64,000 nt of DNA from Halostella litorea. Lineage in GTDB: Archaea; Halobacteriota; Halobacteria; Halobacteriales; Natronoarchaeaceae. The position numbers and the translations under genes were made by a program. Numbering within the stretch: the first letter of the stretch is position 1; every line of letters starts with the position of its first letter. Positions 41,849 to 50,009 of this stretch are shown one piece after another. The notes beneath the pieces are model-generated. The model did not search any database, was not told the DNA's origin, and saw only the letters and a program-made list of their open reading frames with translations. The stretch covers positions 1,178,001 through 1,242,000 of the forward strand of contig NZ_SJER01000001.1 in NCBI RefSeq assembly GCF_004785955.1, written 5' to 3'.

Positions 41849-44800
41849 TTACATGAAGTCCGCGATGCCGGTCTGCTTGTTCTTGTCGTTCTCGAAGATG
41901 CTCTCCAGGGACTTCTCCAGCACCTCCAAGCGCTGTTTCGTGTAGTCGCGGGTGCCGTACTCCTCGGCGACCTGGATCGCGGTGTCCATGTACTTGTTCA
42001 CCGACCCCTGGTGGACCGTGAGGTTCACGTCGCCGCCACACTCCCGGCAGTCGCCCGACAGCGGCATCCGGCGGTACTTCTCGCCGCAGTCGAGACAGCG
42101 CGTCTCCTGCCGGGAGAACGCCCGGAGGTTCCCGATGAGGTCCGGCAGGAAGTGGAACTCGATGACGCGCTCGGCCACGTCGGTCTCGTCGACCGCCCGG
42201 AGCTTCCGCGACAGTTCGAGCTGGGCGTCCATCTTGTCCATCATCGAGCCGAGCGTCTTGTACGCCGACAGGTCCGGCCCCATCGCGAGGTCGGTCGTGT
42301 CGTGGGTGTGTTCGAACCCGGCGTACTCCGCGTCGGTGCCGAGCGTGTCCTCGGCGATCTCCACGTCGACCTCGCCGGGGTCGGCCATCTCGCGGGTCGC
42401 CTCGTAGAACTCCTTCGGGTACTGCGAGACGACGTCCATGTTGTGTGCCTCGTCGTCGATCTCCGAGGGGTCGATGCGCGAGGACATCACGAGCGGGGCG
42501 TCCATCTGCCCGCCGCGCTGGTCCGGCAGGTACGACTTGCTGAAGTTGAGCAGGCCGTCGAGCAGCAGCATCACGCAGTCTTCGTCGCCGTCACACTGCT
42601 TTTGGGAGGTGTCGTTCGCTATGAGGGAGTGGGTCCCTTCGACGGTGAGACAGTACGTGTAGTCAGTGTCAGCCGCGACGTACTCAACGTCGGTGACTTC
42701 ATCGACCAGATACTCGCCGCTTCCCCCGTCGAAGACGCGCCGTCCCCGTGGTTCGATCGTTTCGACCTGTGACCTCAGCCGGTTCTGCTTTCGCGAGAGA
42801 TGGAATCCAACCTCCTCGGCGAACCGAACAGCGTCCGTCGAGGAGATGTGAAGAACGTACGACTTGGACGACATCGGGGAGTCGGACTCGTAGAACTCGG
42901 GGAATTTCTCGCTGAGTGGAATCGGATTCGAGGTTCTGACGCGTGCCGAGATCCCCAGTCGGGTGAGTAGAGCAAGCACGTCCTCCTTCAGCGTCCGACT
43001 AACTGTCGTCGCCGAAACCTTCAAGCAGTCTTTTTCGACGGTGCCATCGCCGCTGAAGTACCCGCTGAGATACGCGGCGACGACGTCGTCGGAGGCATCG
43101 AAGATACACTGCGGAACGCGTTTGTCCGCAGCACCAGCCCCACAGTCGAGCACCGTCTCGAAGAACACTCGCGGCAACCGTCCCGAAACGGTGACTTTGT
43201 ACTCGTTTTCCCGATACGCATCGACGCCGAGCGCGGACCGGAACGTTTCAATGAAGAAATCGCGTGCTTCCGCCTCGACGCCGGAAACGGTCGTCTGGTG
43301 GATCACCCCCTTCGGTGTCGTCTGCTCTCGGGCGAACCCCTCCGCGGCGTAGTAGCCCAGAAGCGTAGCGAGATCCGCGTCGAGTTCGACGCACCTGTCG
43401 ATTTCGACCGAGTCACGTTTCATACCAAGGGTCACGCCATCCGGAACACGATCAGCGACGGCGGCCGGCGACCCGAGTAGGTCAACGAGGATTGAGGCGG
43501 GGATACTCTCCCGGTAGACGTAGTTGCTCAGTTCCTTCTTCGTGAGACCGAGATACTTCGCGGTGCTCTTTAGTGGGTAGAACCGTCCGTCCCAATCCTC
43601 TTCGAGTATCTCGGTGAAGAGCTCGTAGAGTGCATCCTTCTCCAACCCTTTCACCATGAGTGCCTCGTTGGCAACCTCGTCGTTTGCGAGGAACTCTTCG
43701 AGCAGATCGAATCGGGTGCGAGAACCGGGGACGTCCACTTGGGACGGTGACACCAGCGAGTCCGACGACGTAACTTCGTGGGCCCGCTTTGCCGCGAGTC
43801 CCTCTCCATCGAAGACGTGAACGTCGTGGTCCGGGGTGACAGTGATCTCACGCCCACTGCAGGTTTCGATCCTAACCAAGTGATCGGGCGAAGGATGTTT
43901 CGAAACCGCCTCTACCGGCCTTCGGACGGTTTCGCCGTTCCCGTCTAGCGACGGGACGCGCACATTACCGTCTAACTCCTGTACGAGTGTCCCGAAGTCA
44001 TCCTCGTTAGGGTCGTCGAGTCGGTCCTCCACGAGTGTGCGGATCGCTTGGTAGTGCCACTCCCCTGTTTCGTCCTCGTACCAGACCTTCGTCTCCGGGT
44101 GGAAGCAGTTCCGGCGCTTCGACGCGTGGAAGAACGGATGTGCGTACCCCACAGCCGCGCTCGTGAAGCCGATCACGCGGCCGACGACGGCGGCGCTCGT
44201 GTGCGGGGCCATCCCGAACACGAGTTCGCCGACGAGGTCGTCGCGCTCCTCCAGTTCGTAGTAGGGGTCGAGGTCGTAGAACTGGGAGAGGAGGTCGTCG
44301 ACGAAGTCGGCGGTCTTGAGCAGGTGTTCGGCCGCGCCGTCCGAGAGGACGACGTCCTGTACCTTCAGTTCGACCAGCTGGTCGGCGTGCCGGAGCGGGT
44401 CGCCGTGGACGTCCTCCTCGTACCCCAGTTGGCGGAACTGGTCGACCGTGACGTCGAGTTCGGCGGGTCGGACGGAGGTGACCGGAAGGTCCGTCATGTC
44501 GTACCGGACGGTGCCGTCCTTGAACGCCGAGACGCCGTGTTTGGACCGGAGGACCCCCTTGTCGACCGCCTCGGGCGTCTTGTTCGTCGAGGTCAGCCCC
44601 TTGACGCCTTTGAGGATGTCGAAGGCGTTCTCGCGCTCGCCGACGCGCTCCAGGGCCTCGCGGTACTCGGCGTGGACGTCGACGACGCGGGACTCGACGG
44701 AGGTGCCGTCGACCTCACAGCGCGAGCAGTGGACGCGCCCGGCCTCGTCGGGTTCGAGGTCCTGCTCGCAGTCCGGACACTGGTAGTGCGGTTCGGTGTG

Positions 44801-46885
44801 CGCGCCGCAGTCGGGACACTTCGGGCGGAACGTCTCGCCGCCGCAACCGGGACACTCGCGGCGGCCGACCTCGACCTCGACCTCGCCGGGCGTGTCCGAC
44901 ATCGTCTCGGCGTGGCCCGCGGCGGCGGCGACGTCGCGCTGGCTCCCGCCGGCCTCGCCGATGGGAAACAGCGTGTGGACGGCCGGGCTGAGTTCGCGTG
45001 ACTCGGACTTCTCGGGGCGGCCCATCCGGTTCCCGATTCGCGTGGGCGCGCGCTCGCGAACCGCGAACGGCGCGACCTCGTTGACGGCCTGCACCGCGTT
45101 CTCCCAGTCCCGGGCGGCCGCCGAGAGGTCGTCCCAGGTGTGCCCTAACTCCTCCGTGAGGCCGAGCGAGCGGACGAGCGGCCGCCAGACGGGGACGGCG
45201 ATCGCGTCGGAACCCTGCCGGTGCTCGACCAGGAGCGCTTCGAGCGCCTCCCGGGTCGCCGGCGAGTGCTCGACCAGCAGGTCGCCGTCGACGACCTCGC
45301 CGGCGGCGACGGCGTCGGCGAGCGCCTCGAACTCCCCGACGTCGAGGTCGTGCCAGAGGTAGGTGTACGTCGGGTGGAGCGGCGCGTCGTACTCGGTCGC
45401 CCACTCGATCGCTTCGTCGGGGGTGGGATCTTCGAGGTCGACGCGGACGGAGTCGGCCATCGCCTGCACGTCGGCATCGGTGTCCGCGAACTCCTGGACC
45501 CACCACTCGAACGCGTAGGCGGCCGGCGCGAGCGGGTGGTTGTTCTCGACGAACTCGCCGTAGTTGACGAGGTACTCGCCGAGGTCGATGACCTTCTCGA
45601 CGCCGTTGCGGACCTCGAGGGCCTCCTCGGGGTCGTCGATCCGGCGCACGTCGCCGTTGGCGAGGCGGACGGTCGGCCCCTCGATGGAGTCGACGGGGAC
45701 GACGCCGGCGGCCTTGCCGGGGCGCTCGGTCTTGATCTGCGTGCCCGTCGCGAGGAAGTCGTCGACCAGATGCATCGTCGCGGGGTGGACGCCGGCGGTC
45801 GCGAACCCGTGGTTGCGGGCGCGCCCGTAGCGCAGGCGGAAGCCGCCGGTCTCGCTCGGGTGCGAGAAGACGGGCCGGCCGGCGATGAGGTCGCGGAGGA
45901 ACTTCCAGGACTCCTCGACGCGGGGCGGGCCGTCCGGCGCGTCGTCCCCTTCGTCGGCCCCGTCGTCGGCCGTATCGCCCTCGTCGGCCTCGTCGTCGTC
46001 GCCGTCGGCAGCCTCGCCGTCCGCGTCGCCGTCGTCGGCGTCCTTCCCGATGGTGCCGTCGATGAGGTCCTGGAGCCAGGGCCAGTCGACCTCGTCGAGG
46101 TTCCGGGTGTAGCGCTGGATCTTCGGGGCCTTCAGGGCGATCCCCTCGGCGAGGACGAGACACATCCCGCCGCGGGGGTTGTTGGTGTCGACCCGCTCCA
46201 GGTCGCGGAACCCCGACACCTCCTCGTCGCCCGTCGGCTCCCCGTCCAGCATGATGGGGGTGTGCTCGGCGATGAACTTCGTCTCCTTGTCCTTCGGGGA
46301 GTACTGGAGGCCCGTCTCGTCGTCGTACAGCGACACCTCCTCGGCGTAGCGCTCCACCTCCTGGTCGCGGGCCTTGTACTCGGAGACGCCGATCAGCGCG
46401 CGGGTGTAGTCTGCGACCAGCACCGAGAGCGCCTGTGCGGTCCCGCCGGCCGAGCGGATCGGGCCGGCGTAGTAGACGTTGACGAACTCTGTCCCGTCGT
46501 CGTTCTGGAGCAGTTCGACGCGGTCGATCCCCTCGATGGGGGCGGCGACGACGCCCTCCGTGAGCAGGGCGACGGCGGTGCGGACCGCGCCCTCGACCTT
46601 GCCCGCCTTCGTCTCGTAGTCGCCGACCCGTCCCTCGGCGAAGTCCTCGGCGAGTTCGAGCGCCGCCTCCTCGCGGCTCATCTCGCCTTCCAGTTCGCGG
46701 ACGCGCTCGGCCACGCCGTCGATCCCGAGGATGTTCTCGACGCGGTCGGCCATGTCCTTGGCGACCGGGATCTCGACCTCGGTTTCGGGGTCGTGGCCCT
46801 GCTCGCGCGCGGCTCTGGCGACGCCGAACGCGTCGTCGAGCCCCGATTCGAGCCGCTCGAAGTACCGTTCGTCCTCCGGCCGCAT
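41849..46885 (-). CDS. polC: DNA polymerase II large subunit (PolD DP2), intein-containing
   Basis: A 1678-residue precursor. The host protein is the catalytic large subunit of archaeal family D replicative polymerase. It begins MRPEDERYFERLE, has GPIRSAGGTAQALSVL and a zinc-finger stretch (CPGCGG, CPDCGA, CPDCEQ, CSRCEV), and ends with another zinc site (CLDCGEKYRR, CRECGG) and NKQTGIADFM. An acidic repeat of about 40 Asp/Glu-rich residues lies near 277-315. Residues 927-1430 are an intein. After splicing, the mature protein would be 1174 residues, normal for the family. The small subunit DP1 is not in this window. Confidence 0.95.
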   Translation of the reverse strand: MRPEDERYFERLESGLDDAFGVARAAREQGHDPETEVEIPVAKDMADRVENILGIDGVAERVRELEGEMSREEAALELAEDFAEGRVGDYETKAGKVEGAVRTAVALLTEGVVAAPIEGIDRVELLQNDDGTEFVNVYYAGPIRSAGGTAQALSVLVADYTRALIGVSEYKARDQEVERYAEEVSLYDDETGLQYSPKDKETKFIAEHTPIMLDGEPTGDEEVSGFRDLERVDTNNPRGGMCLVLAEGIALKAPKIQRYTRNLDEVDWPWLQDLIDGTIGKDADDGDADGEAADGDDDEADEGDTADDGADEGDDAPDGPPRVEESWKFLRDLIAGRPVFSHPSETGGFRLRYGRARNHGFATAGVHPATMHLVDDFLATGTQIKTERPGKAAGVVPVDSIEGPTVRLANGDVRRIDDPEEALEVRNGVEKVIDLGEYLVNYGEFVENNHPLAPAAYAFEWWVQEFADTDADVQAMADSVRVDLEDPTPDEAIEWATEYDAPLHPTYTYLWHDLDVGEFEALADAVAAGEVVDGDLLVEHSPATREALEALLVEHRQGSDAIAVPVWRPLVRSLGLTEELGHTWDDLSAAARDWENAVQAVNEVAPFAVRERAPTRIGNRMGRPEKSESRELSPAVHTLFPIGEAGGSQRDVAAAAGHAETMSDTPGEVEVEVGRRECPGCGGETFRPKCPDCGAHTEPHYQCPDCEQDLEPDEAGRVHCSRCEVDGTSVESRVVDVHAEYREALERVGERENAFDILKGVKGLTSTNKTPEAVDKGVLRSKHGVSAFKDGTVRYDMTDLPVTSVRPAELDVTVDQFRQLGYEEDVHGDPLRHADQLVELKVQDVVLSDGAAEHLLKTADFVDDLLSQFYDLDPYYELEERDDLVGELVFGMAPHTSAAVVGRVIGFTSAAVGYAHPFFHASKRRNCFHPETKVWYEDETGEWHYQAIRTLVEDRLDDPNEDDFGTLVQELDGNVRVPSLDGNGETVRRPVEAVSKHPSPDHLVRIETCSGREITVTPDHDVHVFDGEGLAAKRAHEVTSSDSLVSPSQVDVPGSRTRFDLLEEFLANDEVANEALMVKGLEKDALYELFTEILEEDWDGRFYPLKSTAKYLGLTKKELSNYVYRESIPASILVDLLGSPAAVADRVPDGVTLGMKRDSVEIDRCVELDADLATLLGYYAAEGFAREQTTPKGVIHQTTVSGVEAEARDFFIETFRSALGVDAYRENEYKVTVSGRLPRVFFETVLDCGAGAADKRVPQCIFDASDDVVAAYLSGYFSGDGTVEKDCLKVSATTVSRTLKEDVLALLTRLGISARVRTSNPIPLSEKFPEFYESDSPMSSKSYVLHISSTDAVRFAEEVGFHLSRKQNRLRSQVETIEPRGRRVFDGGSGEYLVDEVTDVEYVAADTDYTYCLTVEGTHSLIANDTSQKQCDGDEDCVMLLLDGLLNFSKSYLPDQRGGQMDAPLVMSSRIDPSEIDDEAHNMDVVSQYPKEFYEATREMADPGEVDVEIAEDTLGTDAEYAGFEHTHDTTDLAMGPDLSAYKTLGSMMDKMDAQLELSRKLRAVDETDVAERVIEFHFLPDLIGNLRAFSRQETRCLDCGEKYRRMPLSGDCRECGGDVNLTVHQGSVNKYMDTAIQVAEEYGTRDYTKQRLEVLEKSLESIFENDKNKQTGIADFM
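42596..44107 (-). mobile_element. LAGLIDADG intein inside PolD DP2 (504 aa)
   Basis: The insertion lies between KRRN and CDGDEDC of DP2. It starts with Cys (CFHPETKVWYEDETG), has block B TVTPDHDVHVF, a homing endonuclease of the LAGLIDADG/DOD type with the two motifs LLGYYAAEGFA and YLSGYFSGDGTVE, then block F around TYCLTVEGTHSLIAND. The last residue is Gln, not Asn, followed by Cys+1. Inteins at this PolD position with C-terminal Gln are known from Pyrococcus. GC is visibly lower than in the extein, in line with later acquisition. Splicing and nuclease activity are predicted, not shown. Confidence 0.93.
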
Positions 46886-47305
46886 CTATAGCCAGAGGTC
46901 CAGGTCGGTCGTCCCGTCGTGCTCCCGCTCCAGGGTCGTGTCGAACGTTCGCATATGGACCTCGCCGGCGAAGACGGTCGCGGCGTTCAGGTGGCCCGCC
47001 AGCGCCTCGCCGTCCGGCCGCGAGAGGACGGCGTGGGTGTGGGCGAACCGCTCCCCGTCGAGCCACGAGACGTTGCCGACGCAGGCGGCGACCTCCAGGT
47101 GCTCGTCGAACTCGACCGGTTCGTACTCGAACGTCTCCTGGTCGTAGAACCAGAGTTCGGCGTCCTGGACCGCCCCCATCGCGGCGAACCAGGCGGCGTC
47201 GGCGTCGACCTCGGCCGCGAGCCCCTCTATCTCCTCGCGCCAGTCGGCACCGTTGTCGAGCCGTGCCAGATACTCCCCCGTGGTCTCGACCTCGCGGTAT
47301 TGCAT
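46886..47305 (-). CDS. PPC/DUF296 domain protein
   Basis: A 139-residue single-domain protein of the PPC (plants and prokaryotes conserved)/DUF296 family. Characteristic residues are AAWFAAMGAVQDAELWFYD and the conserved GERFAHTHAVLSRPDGEALAG. In archaea these small trimeric proteins are thought to bind DNA or nucleotides, but the role is unknown. Its TAG stop is directly followed by the ATG of the PolD gene, so it is translated just upstream of the polymerase subunit. The start MQYREVETTG is chosen over a frame ATG nine residues earlier. Confidence 0.85.
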   Translation of the reverse strand: MQYREVETTGEYLARLDNGADWREEIEGLAAEVDADAAWFAAMGAVQDAELWFYDQETFEYEPVEFDEHLEVAACVGNVSWLDGERFAHTHAVLSRPDGEALAGHLNAATVFAGEVHMRTFDTTLEREHDGTTDLDLWL

Positions 47306-47384
47306 ACCAACTTGAAGCGTCGGCCAGGGCAAAAAAGGTGCGTATCCCGGGAGGTCCGGGCGCGTCCGCTCGGCGAAGCACTAT

Positions 47385-47626
47385 GGGAACCATCCGCAGG
47401 TGGCCGGGCGGACGGCGAGGCCCCGCGGCGGGCCGAGCCGTCCAACCCGGGGAAGGGCAGGCTGGCGGGGGAAGCAGTTCGGAGGAGGAACGGAAGCATA
47501 CGCCGCCTGCGGCGGCGTTTCACCGCCGGAGCGGGGCGGAGCCCCGCGAAGGCGGCTTTTTTCATCGACGTTTTTGCCGCGAGTGGTCGCCGTAGGCGAC
47601 CCGAGCGGGAAAAAGGTCGAAGGTCG
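47385..47626 (-). repeat. Intergenic modular repeat, copy E (reversed)
   Basis: Read on the minus strand, it begins 4 bases after the TAA of the 56-aa gene with ACGACCTTCGACCTTTTTC. The inner hairpin is GGTCGCC-TAC-GGCGACC, and the outer partner GCGGCAAAAACG. Then come GCGGGGCTCCGCCCCGC, a GGTGAAACGCCGCC-GCAGGCGGCG hairpin with GTATGCTTCC, and CTGCCCTTCCCCGGG. Modules match copy A in the first half and copies B-D in the second. Like all copies it follows a stop codon in the gene's own direction. Confidence 0.75.
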
Positions 47627-47629
47627 TCG

Positions 47630-47800
47630 TTAACGCCAGGCCGGAAGCGCCGGCGCGTCGTCGACGTGTACCGAAAGCCAGGCACCGTCCTCGCTGATGT
47701 CGGCGATGACGTACTCCTGGCTACCACCGTCGCCGTCGACGGCACCCATGACCTCCCGTTCGTCGGCAGGGTCGTCCGGGCCCGACGTATCGGTCGCCAT
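47630..47800 (-). CDS. Small acidic protein, 56 aa
   Basis: A 56-residue acidic protein starting MATDTSGPDDPADEREVMGA and ending VDDAPALPAWR, with a middle part EYVIADISEDGAWLSVHV that looks like a short beta hairpin. It is too short for usual calling. A good TATA box (GTTTATAAG on the minus strand, near 47822-47830) stands about 25 bases before the ATG and predicts a leaderless mRNA. The family is one of many haloarchaeal small proteins of unknown function. Confidence 0.7.
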   Translation of the reverse strand: MATDTSGPDDPADEREVMGAVDGDGGSQEYVIADISEDGAWLSVHVDDAPALPAWR

Positions 47801-47995
47801 GTGAATAGTTACCTGTCAGGCACTTATAAACGCGTCGGAACGACAGCAGGGGCCGCCGTCCGGTCCCGGACGCACGCAGTTACTGGTTACGTCGGATACG
47901 GTAACGTCGGATCGGCGGGCTCGGGTACTACATTCGTAGTTATCCAGTTCCGTTGTCAGGACAAATCACCCTCCTGCGTGCGTTTCAGAACGGAA

Positions 47996-48003
47996 AATTT
48001 AAA
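47996..48003 (+). promoter_or_regulatory. TATA box of the peptide-binding protein gene
   Basis: AAATTTAA lies about 28 bases before the ATG at 48031, in a CGGAAAATTTAAACTTG context. This predicts transcription starting nearly at the start codon. It rules out the in-frame ATG at 47953, which lies upstream of the box. Confidence 0.5.
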
Positions 48004-48030
48004 CTTGTAGATGCGAAAGGGGGGTCTGGG

Positions 48031-49872
48031 ATGACAGATAATGACACTACCCGCCGTCGGTTCCTGCAGGCCACTGGCGGGGCTGCAACGGCCGTCGCGC
48101 TCGCCGGTTGTTCCGGTGGCGGCGACGACGGATCGGACGACGAGACCGAAGAAACGTTCACCACGGAAGAAGCGACGGAGACGGATACGCCGGAACAGAC
48201 CCAGAGCGACAAGACGTACAGGCTCGTAAACTCCTCGATGACGACGCTCGACCCCGTCGCCTCGACCGACGAGGCGTCGAGCATCGTCATTCACTGCCTG
48301 TACGACGGGCTGACGAACTACGTCAACGGGACGACGGCGACGGAGAACCTGCTCGCCGAGAGCATGGAGGTCAACGACGACGTGACCGAGATCACGTTCA
48401 CCCTCCGGGACGATATCTCGTTCACCGGCGACTACGGTGACGTGACGGCGTCGGACGTCGTCTACTCGTTCAACCGACTGGCCGAGTCCGGCAACTCCCG
48501 CCGTTCCAGTTTCATTCTGGGCTTCCTCGGCGTCGAGCACGAGACCGACAGCGACGGCAACTACGTCGCGGGCTCGCTGGGCGTCGAGGCCGATGGCGAC
48601 CGGACCGTCGTCATCTCGCTCTCGCAGCCGTTCCACGCGATCCCGGAACTGCTCGCGTACGACTCCTTCAACGTGGTTCCGGAAGGTATCGTCGGCGACA
48701 TCGAGGGGTACGACGGCGACATGGACTACGAGACGTTCGCCCAGGAGGAGCCGGTCGGAGCCGGTCCGTTCACGCTCGACACCTGGAGTTCGGGTAACGA
48801 GGCCGAGGTCGCCGCGCGTCCCATCGACGAGTACCACGGCCCCGGTCCGTACGTGTCGGCCGTCCACTGGCAGATCATCGAGGACTCCAACGCGCTCCAC
48901 ACCTACACGGTGATCAACGAGAACGCCGACCACCCCGGTATCCCCAACGCGAAGTACGACGAGAGCAAGGTTTCCATCGAGGGTCGCGACAACGCCGGCC
49001 GGAAGTACGGGACGTACGGTCCGCTCGAGAACGACCGGACGGTGCCGTACTACCAGGTGCCGGAGATCGGCGTCTTCTACGTCGGCTTCAACCACGACAC
49101 GGTCGAGAAGCCGGTCCGGCAGGCGATCGCCTACGTCATCAACCAGCAGCAGTTCACCGACGAAATCTACAACGGTCCGGCGGTCACCGCCGCCAACTTC
49201 ACGCCGCCGGCGATCTATCCGGGCGGCCAGACCGCGTACAACTCCCACGCCGAGGAGTACCCCTACGGGCTCGACGAGACCAACATCGGCCAGGCGCAGC
49301 AGATCATGGAGGACGCCGGCTACGGCGACGACAACCCCTACGAGCTCACCTTCACCCGGTACGCGGGGAGCGACTTCTGGACGGACGTGTCCAGCACCCT
49401 CCGCGACCAGCTCGCGTCGGCGCACATCCAGCTGAACCTCGAGGAGTCCGAGTTCTCGACGCTCACCCAGCGCGGTCGGGACGGCAACCTCGACATGTAC
49501 ACGCTCGGGTGGATCATGGACTACCCCGCCCCGGACAACTTCCTGCAGCTGCTGAACCCGCCGATGACCGACACGTCGCTGTCGGCGCCGGCCAGCTACG
49601 TCAACTGGGACCCCGAGAGCGAGGGCGGCTCGCAGGCGGTCGAGGCCTGGGAACAGGTCCAGAACAACCCGGCCCCCGAAGCGGGACAGGAAGCGCGTAA
49701 CGAGGCGTACGTCCAGATGGAGGAAGCCAACTGGGAGGACGTCGCCCTGCTTCCGATCTACCACAACATCGCGGAGCACATGCGGTACAGCTGGGTCAAG
49801 AAGCCGCGCGTCGGCGGCGCCGGCAGCTCCAGCCAGAAGAAGTCCAGAGTCCGCATCGAAGACCGCGACTAA
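48031..49872 (+). CDS. Peptide ABC transporter substrate-binding lipoprotein
   Basis: A 613-residue family 5 extracellular solute-binding protein for di- or oligopeptides. The N-terminus carries a twin-arginine signal with lipobox: RRRFLQ (8-13) and LAGC with Cys27, so it is exported folded by Tat and lipid-anchored. An acidic Thr-rich linker follows. The SBP core shows RDDISFTGDYGDVTASDVVYS and DMYTLGWIMDYPAPDNF. A T6 run (49889-49894) after the stop may end most transcripts before the permease genes, which lets this protein be made in excess. Confidence 0.93.
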   Translation: MTDNDTTRRRFLQATGGAATAVALAGCSGGGDDGSDDETEETFTTEEATETDTPEQTQSDKTYRLVNSSMTTLDPVASTDEASSIVIHCLYDGLTNYVNGTTATENLLAESMEVNDDVTEITFTLRDDISFTGDYGDVTASDVVYSFNRLAESGNSRRSSFILGFLGVEHETDSDGNYVAGSLGVEADGDRTVVISLSQPFHAIPELLAYDSFNVVPEGIVGDIEGYDGDMDYETFAQEEPVGAGPFTLDTWSSGNEAEVAARPIDEYHGPGPYVSAVHWQIIEDSNALHTYTVINENADHPGIPNAKYDESKVSIEGRDNAGRKYGTYGPLENDRTVPYYQVPEIGVFYVGFNHDTVEKPVRQAIAYVINQQQFTDEIYNGPAVTAANFTPPAIYPGGQTAYNSHAEEYPYGLDETNIGQAQQIMEDAGYGDDNPYELTFTRYAGSDFWTDVSSTLRDQLASAHIQLNLEESEFSTLTQRGRDGNLDMYTLGWIMDYPAPDNFLQLLNPPMTDTSLSAPASYVNWDPESEGGSQAVEAWEQVQNNPAPEAGQEARNEAYVQMEEANWEDVALLPIYHNIAEHMRYSWVKKPRVGGAGSSSQKKSRVRIEDRD

Positions 49873-49888
49873 CCCCTCGAACCGCGCG

Positions 49889-49894
49889 TTTTTT
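49889..49894 (+). terminator. T6 run after the binding-protein gene
   Basis: GCGTTTTTTAG begins 14 bases after the stop of the binding-protein gene. Runs of T on the coding strand are the usual archaeal terminators. The next gene has its own promoter-like sequences, so this probably separates the binding protein from the permease operon. Confidence 0.45.
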
Positions 49895-49970
49895 AGTACG
49901 TGACAGCGAGTTTCGACGACTGTCTCGAAGCGGAACGCAAATAATGCACGAATATACAAAGCGTTTAACG

Positions 49971-50009
49971 ATGGATAACGAGCACGCGGCGGACGAGGTG
50001 GAACTATGA
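49971..50009 (+). CDS. 12-codon leader ORF overlapping the permease start
   Basis: MDNEHAADEVEL is encoded from an ATG at 49971 and its TGA overlaps the permease ATG (ATGA). A TATA-like CAAATAAT (49938-49945) would place the transcription start near 49970, making the mini-ORF leaderless. A GAGGTGG motif inside it lies at the right distance to be a ribosome site for the permease. It could couple translation to the permease or simply be chance. Confidence 0.35.
   Translation: MDNEHAADEVEL

Noticed and set aside
45221..46891. 556-codon plus-strand frame antisense to polC
   Set aside because: Valine/Asp/Leu-rich shadow of an acidic protein; no ribosome site or motif.
44715..47393. 892-codon minus-strand frame over polC and the PPC gene
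   Set aside because: It is a different frame of the same strand as polC, extremely Arg-rich, with no domain.
47392..47595. Short frames such as those reading RRKHTAAKPPFHRRSGAEPR in and around the repeats
   Set aside because: They recur only because the repeat recurs, on either strand, and have no start signals. They are the repeat, not genes.
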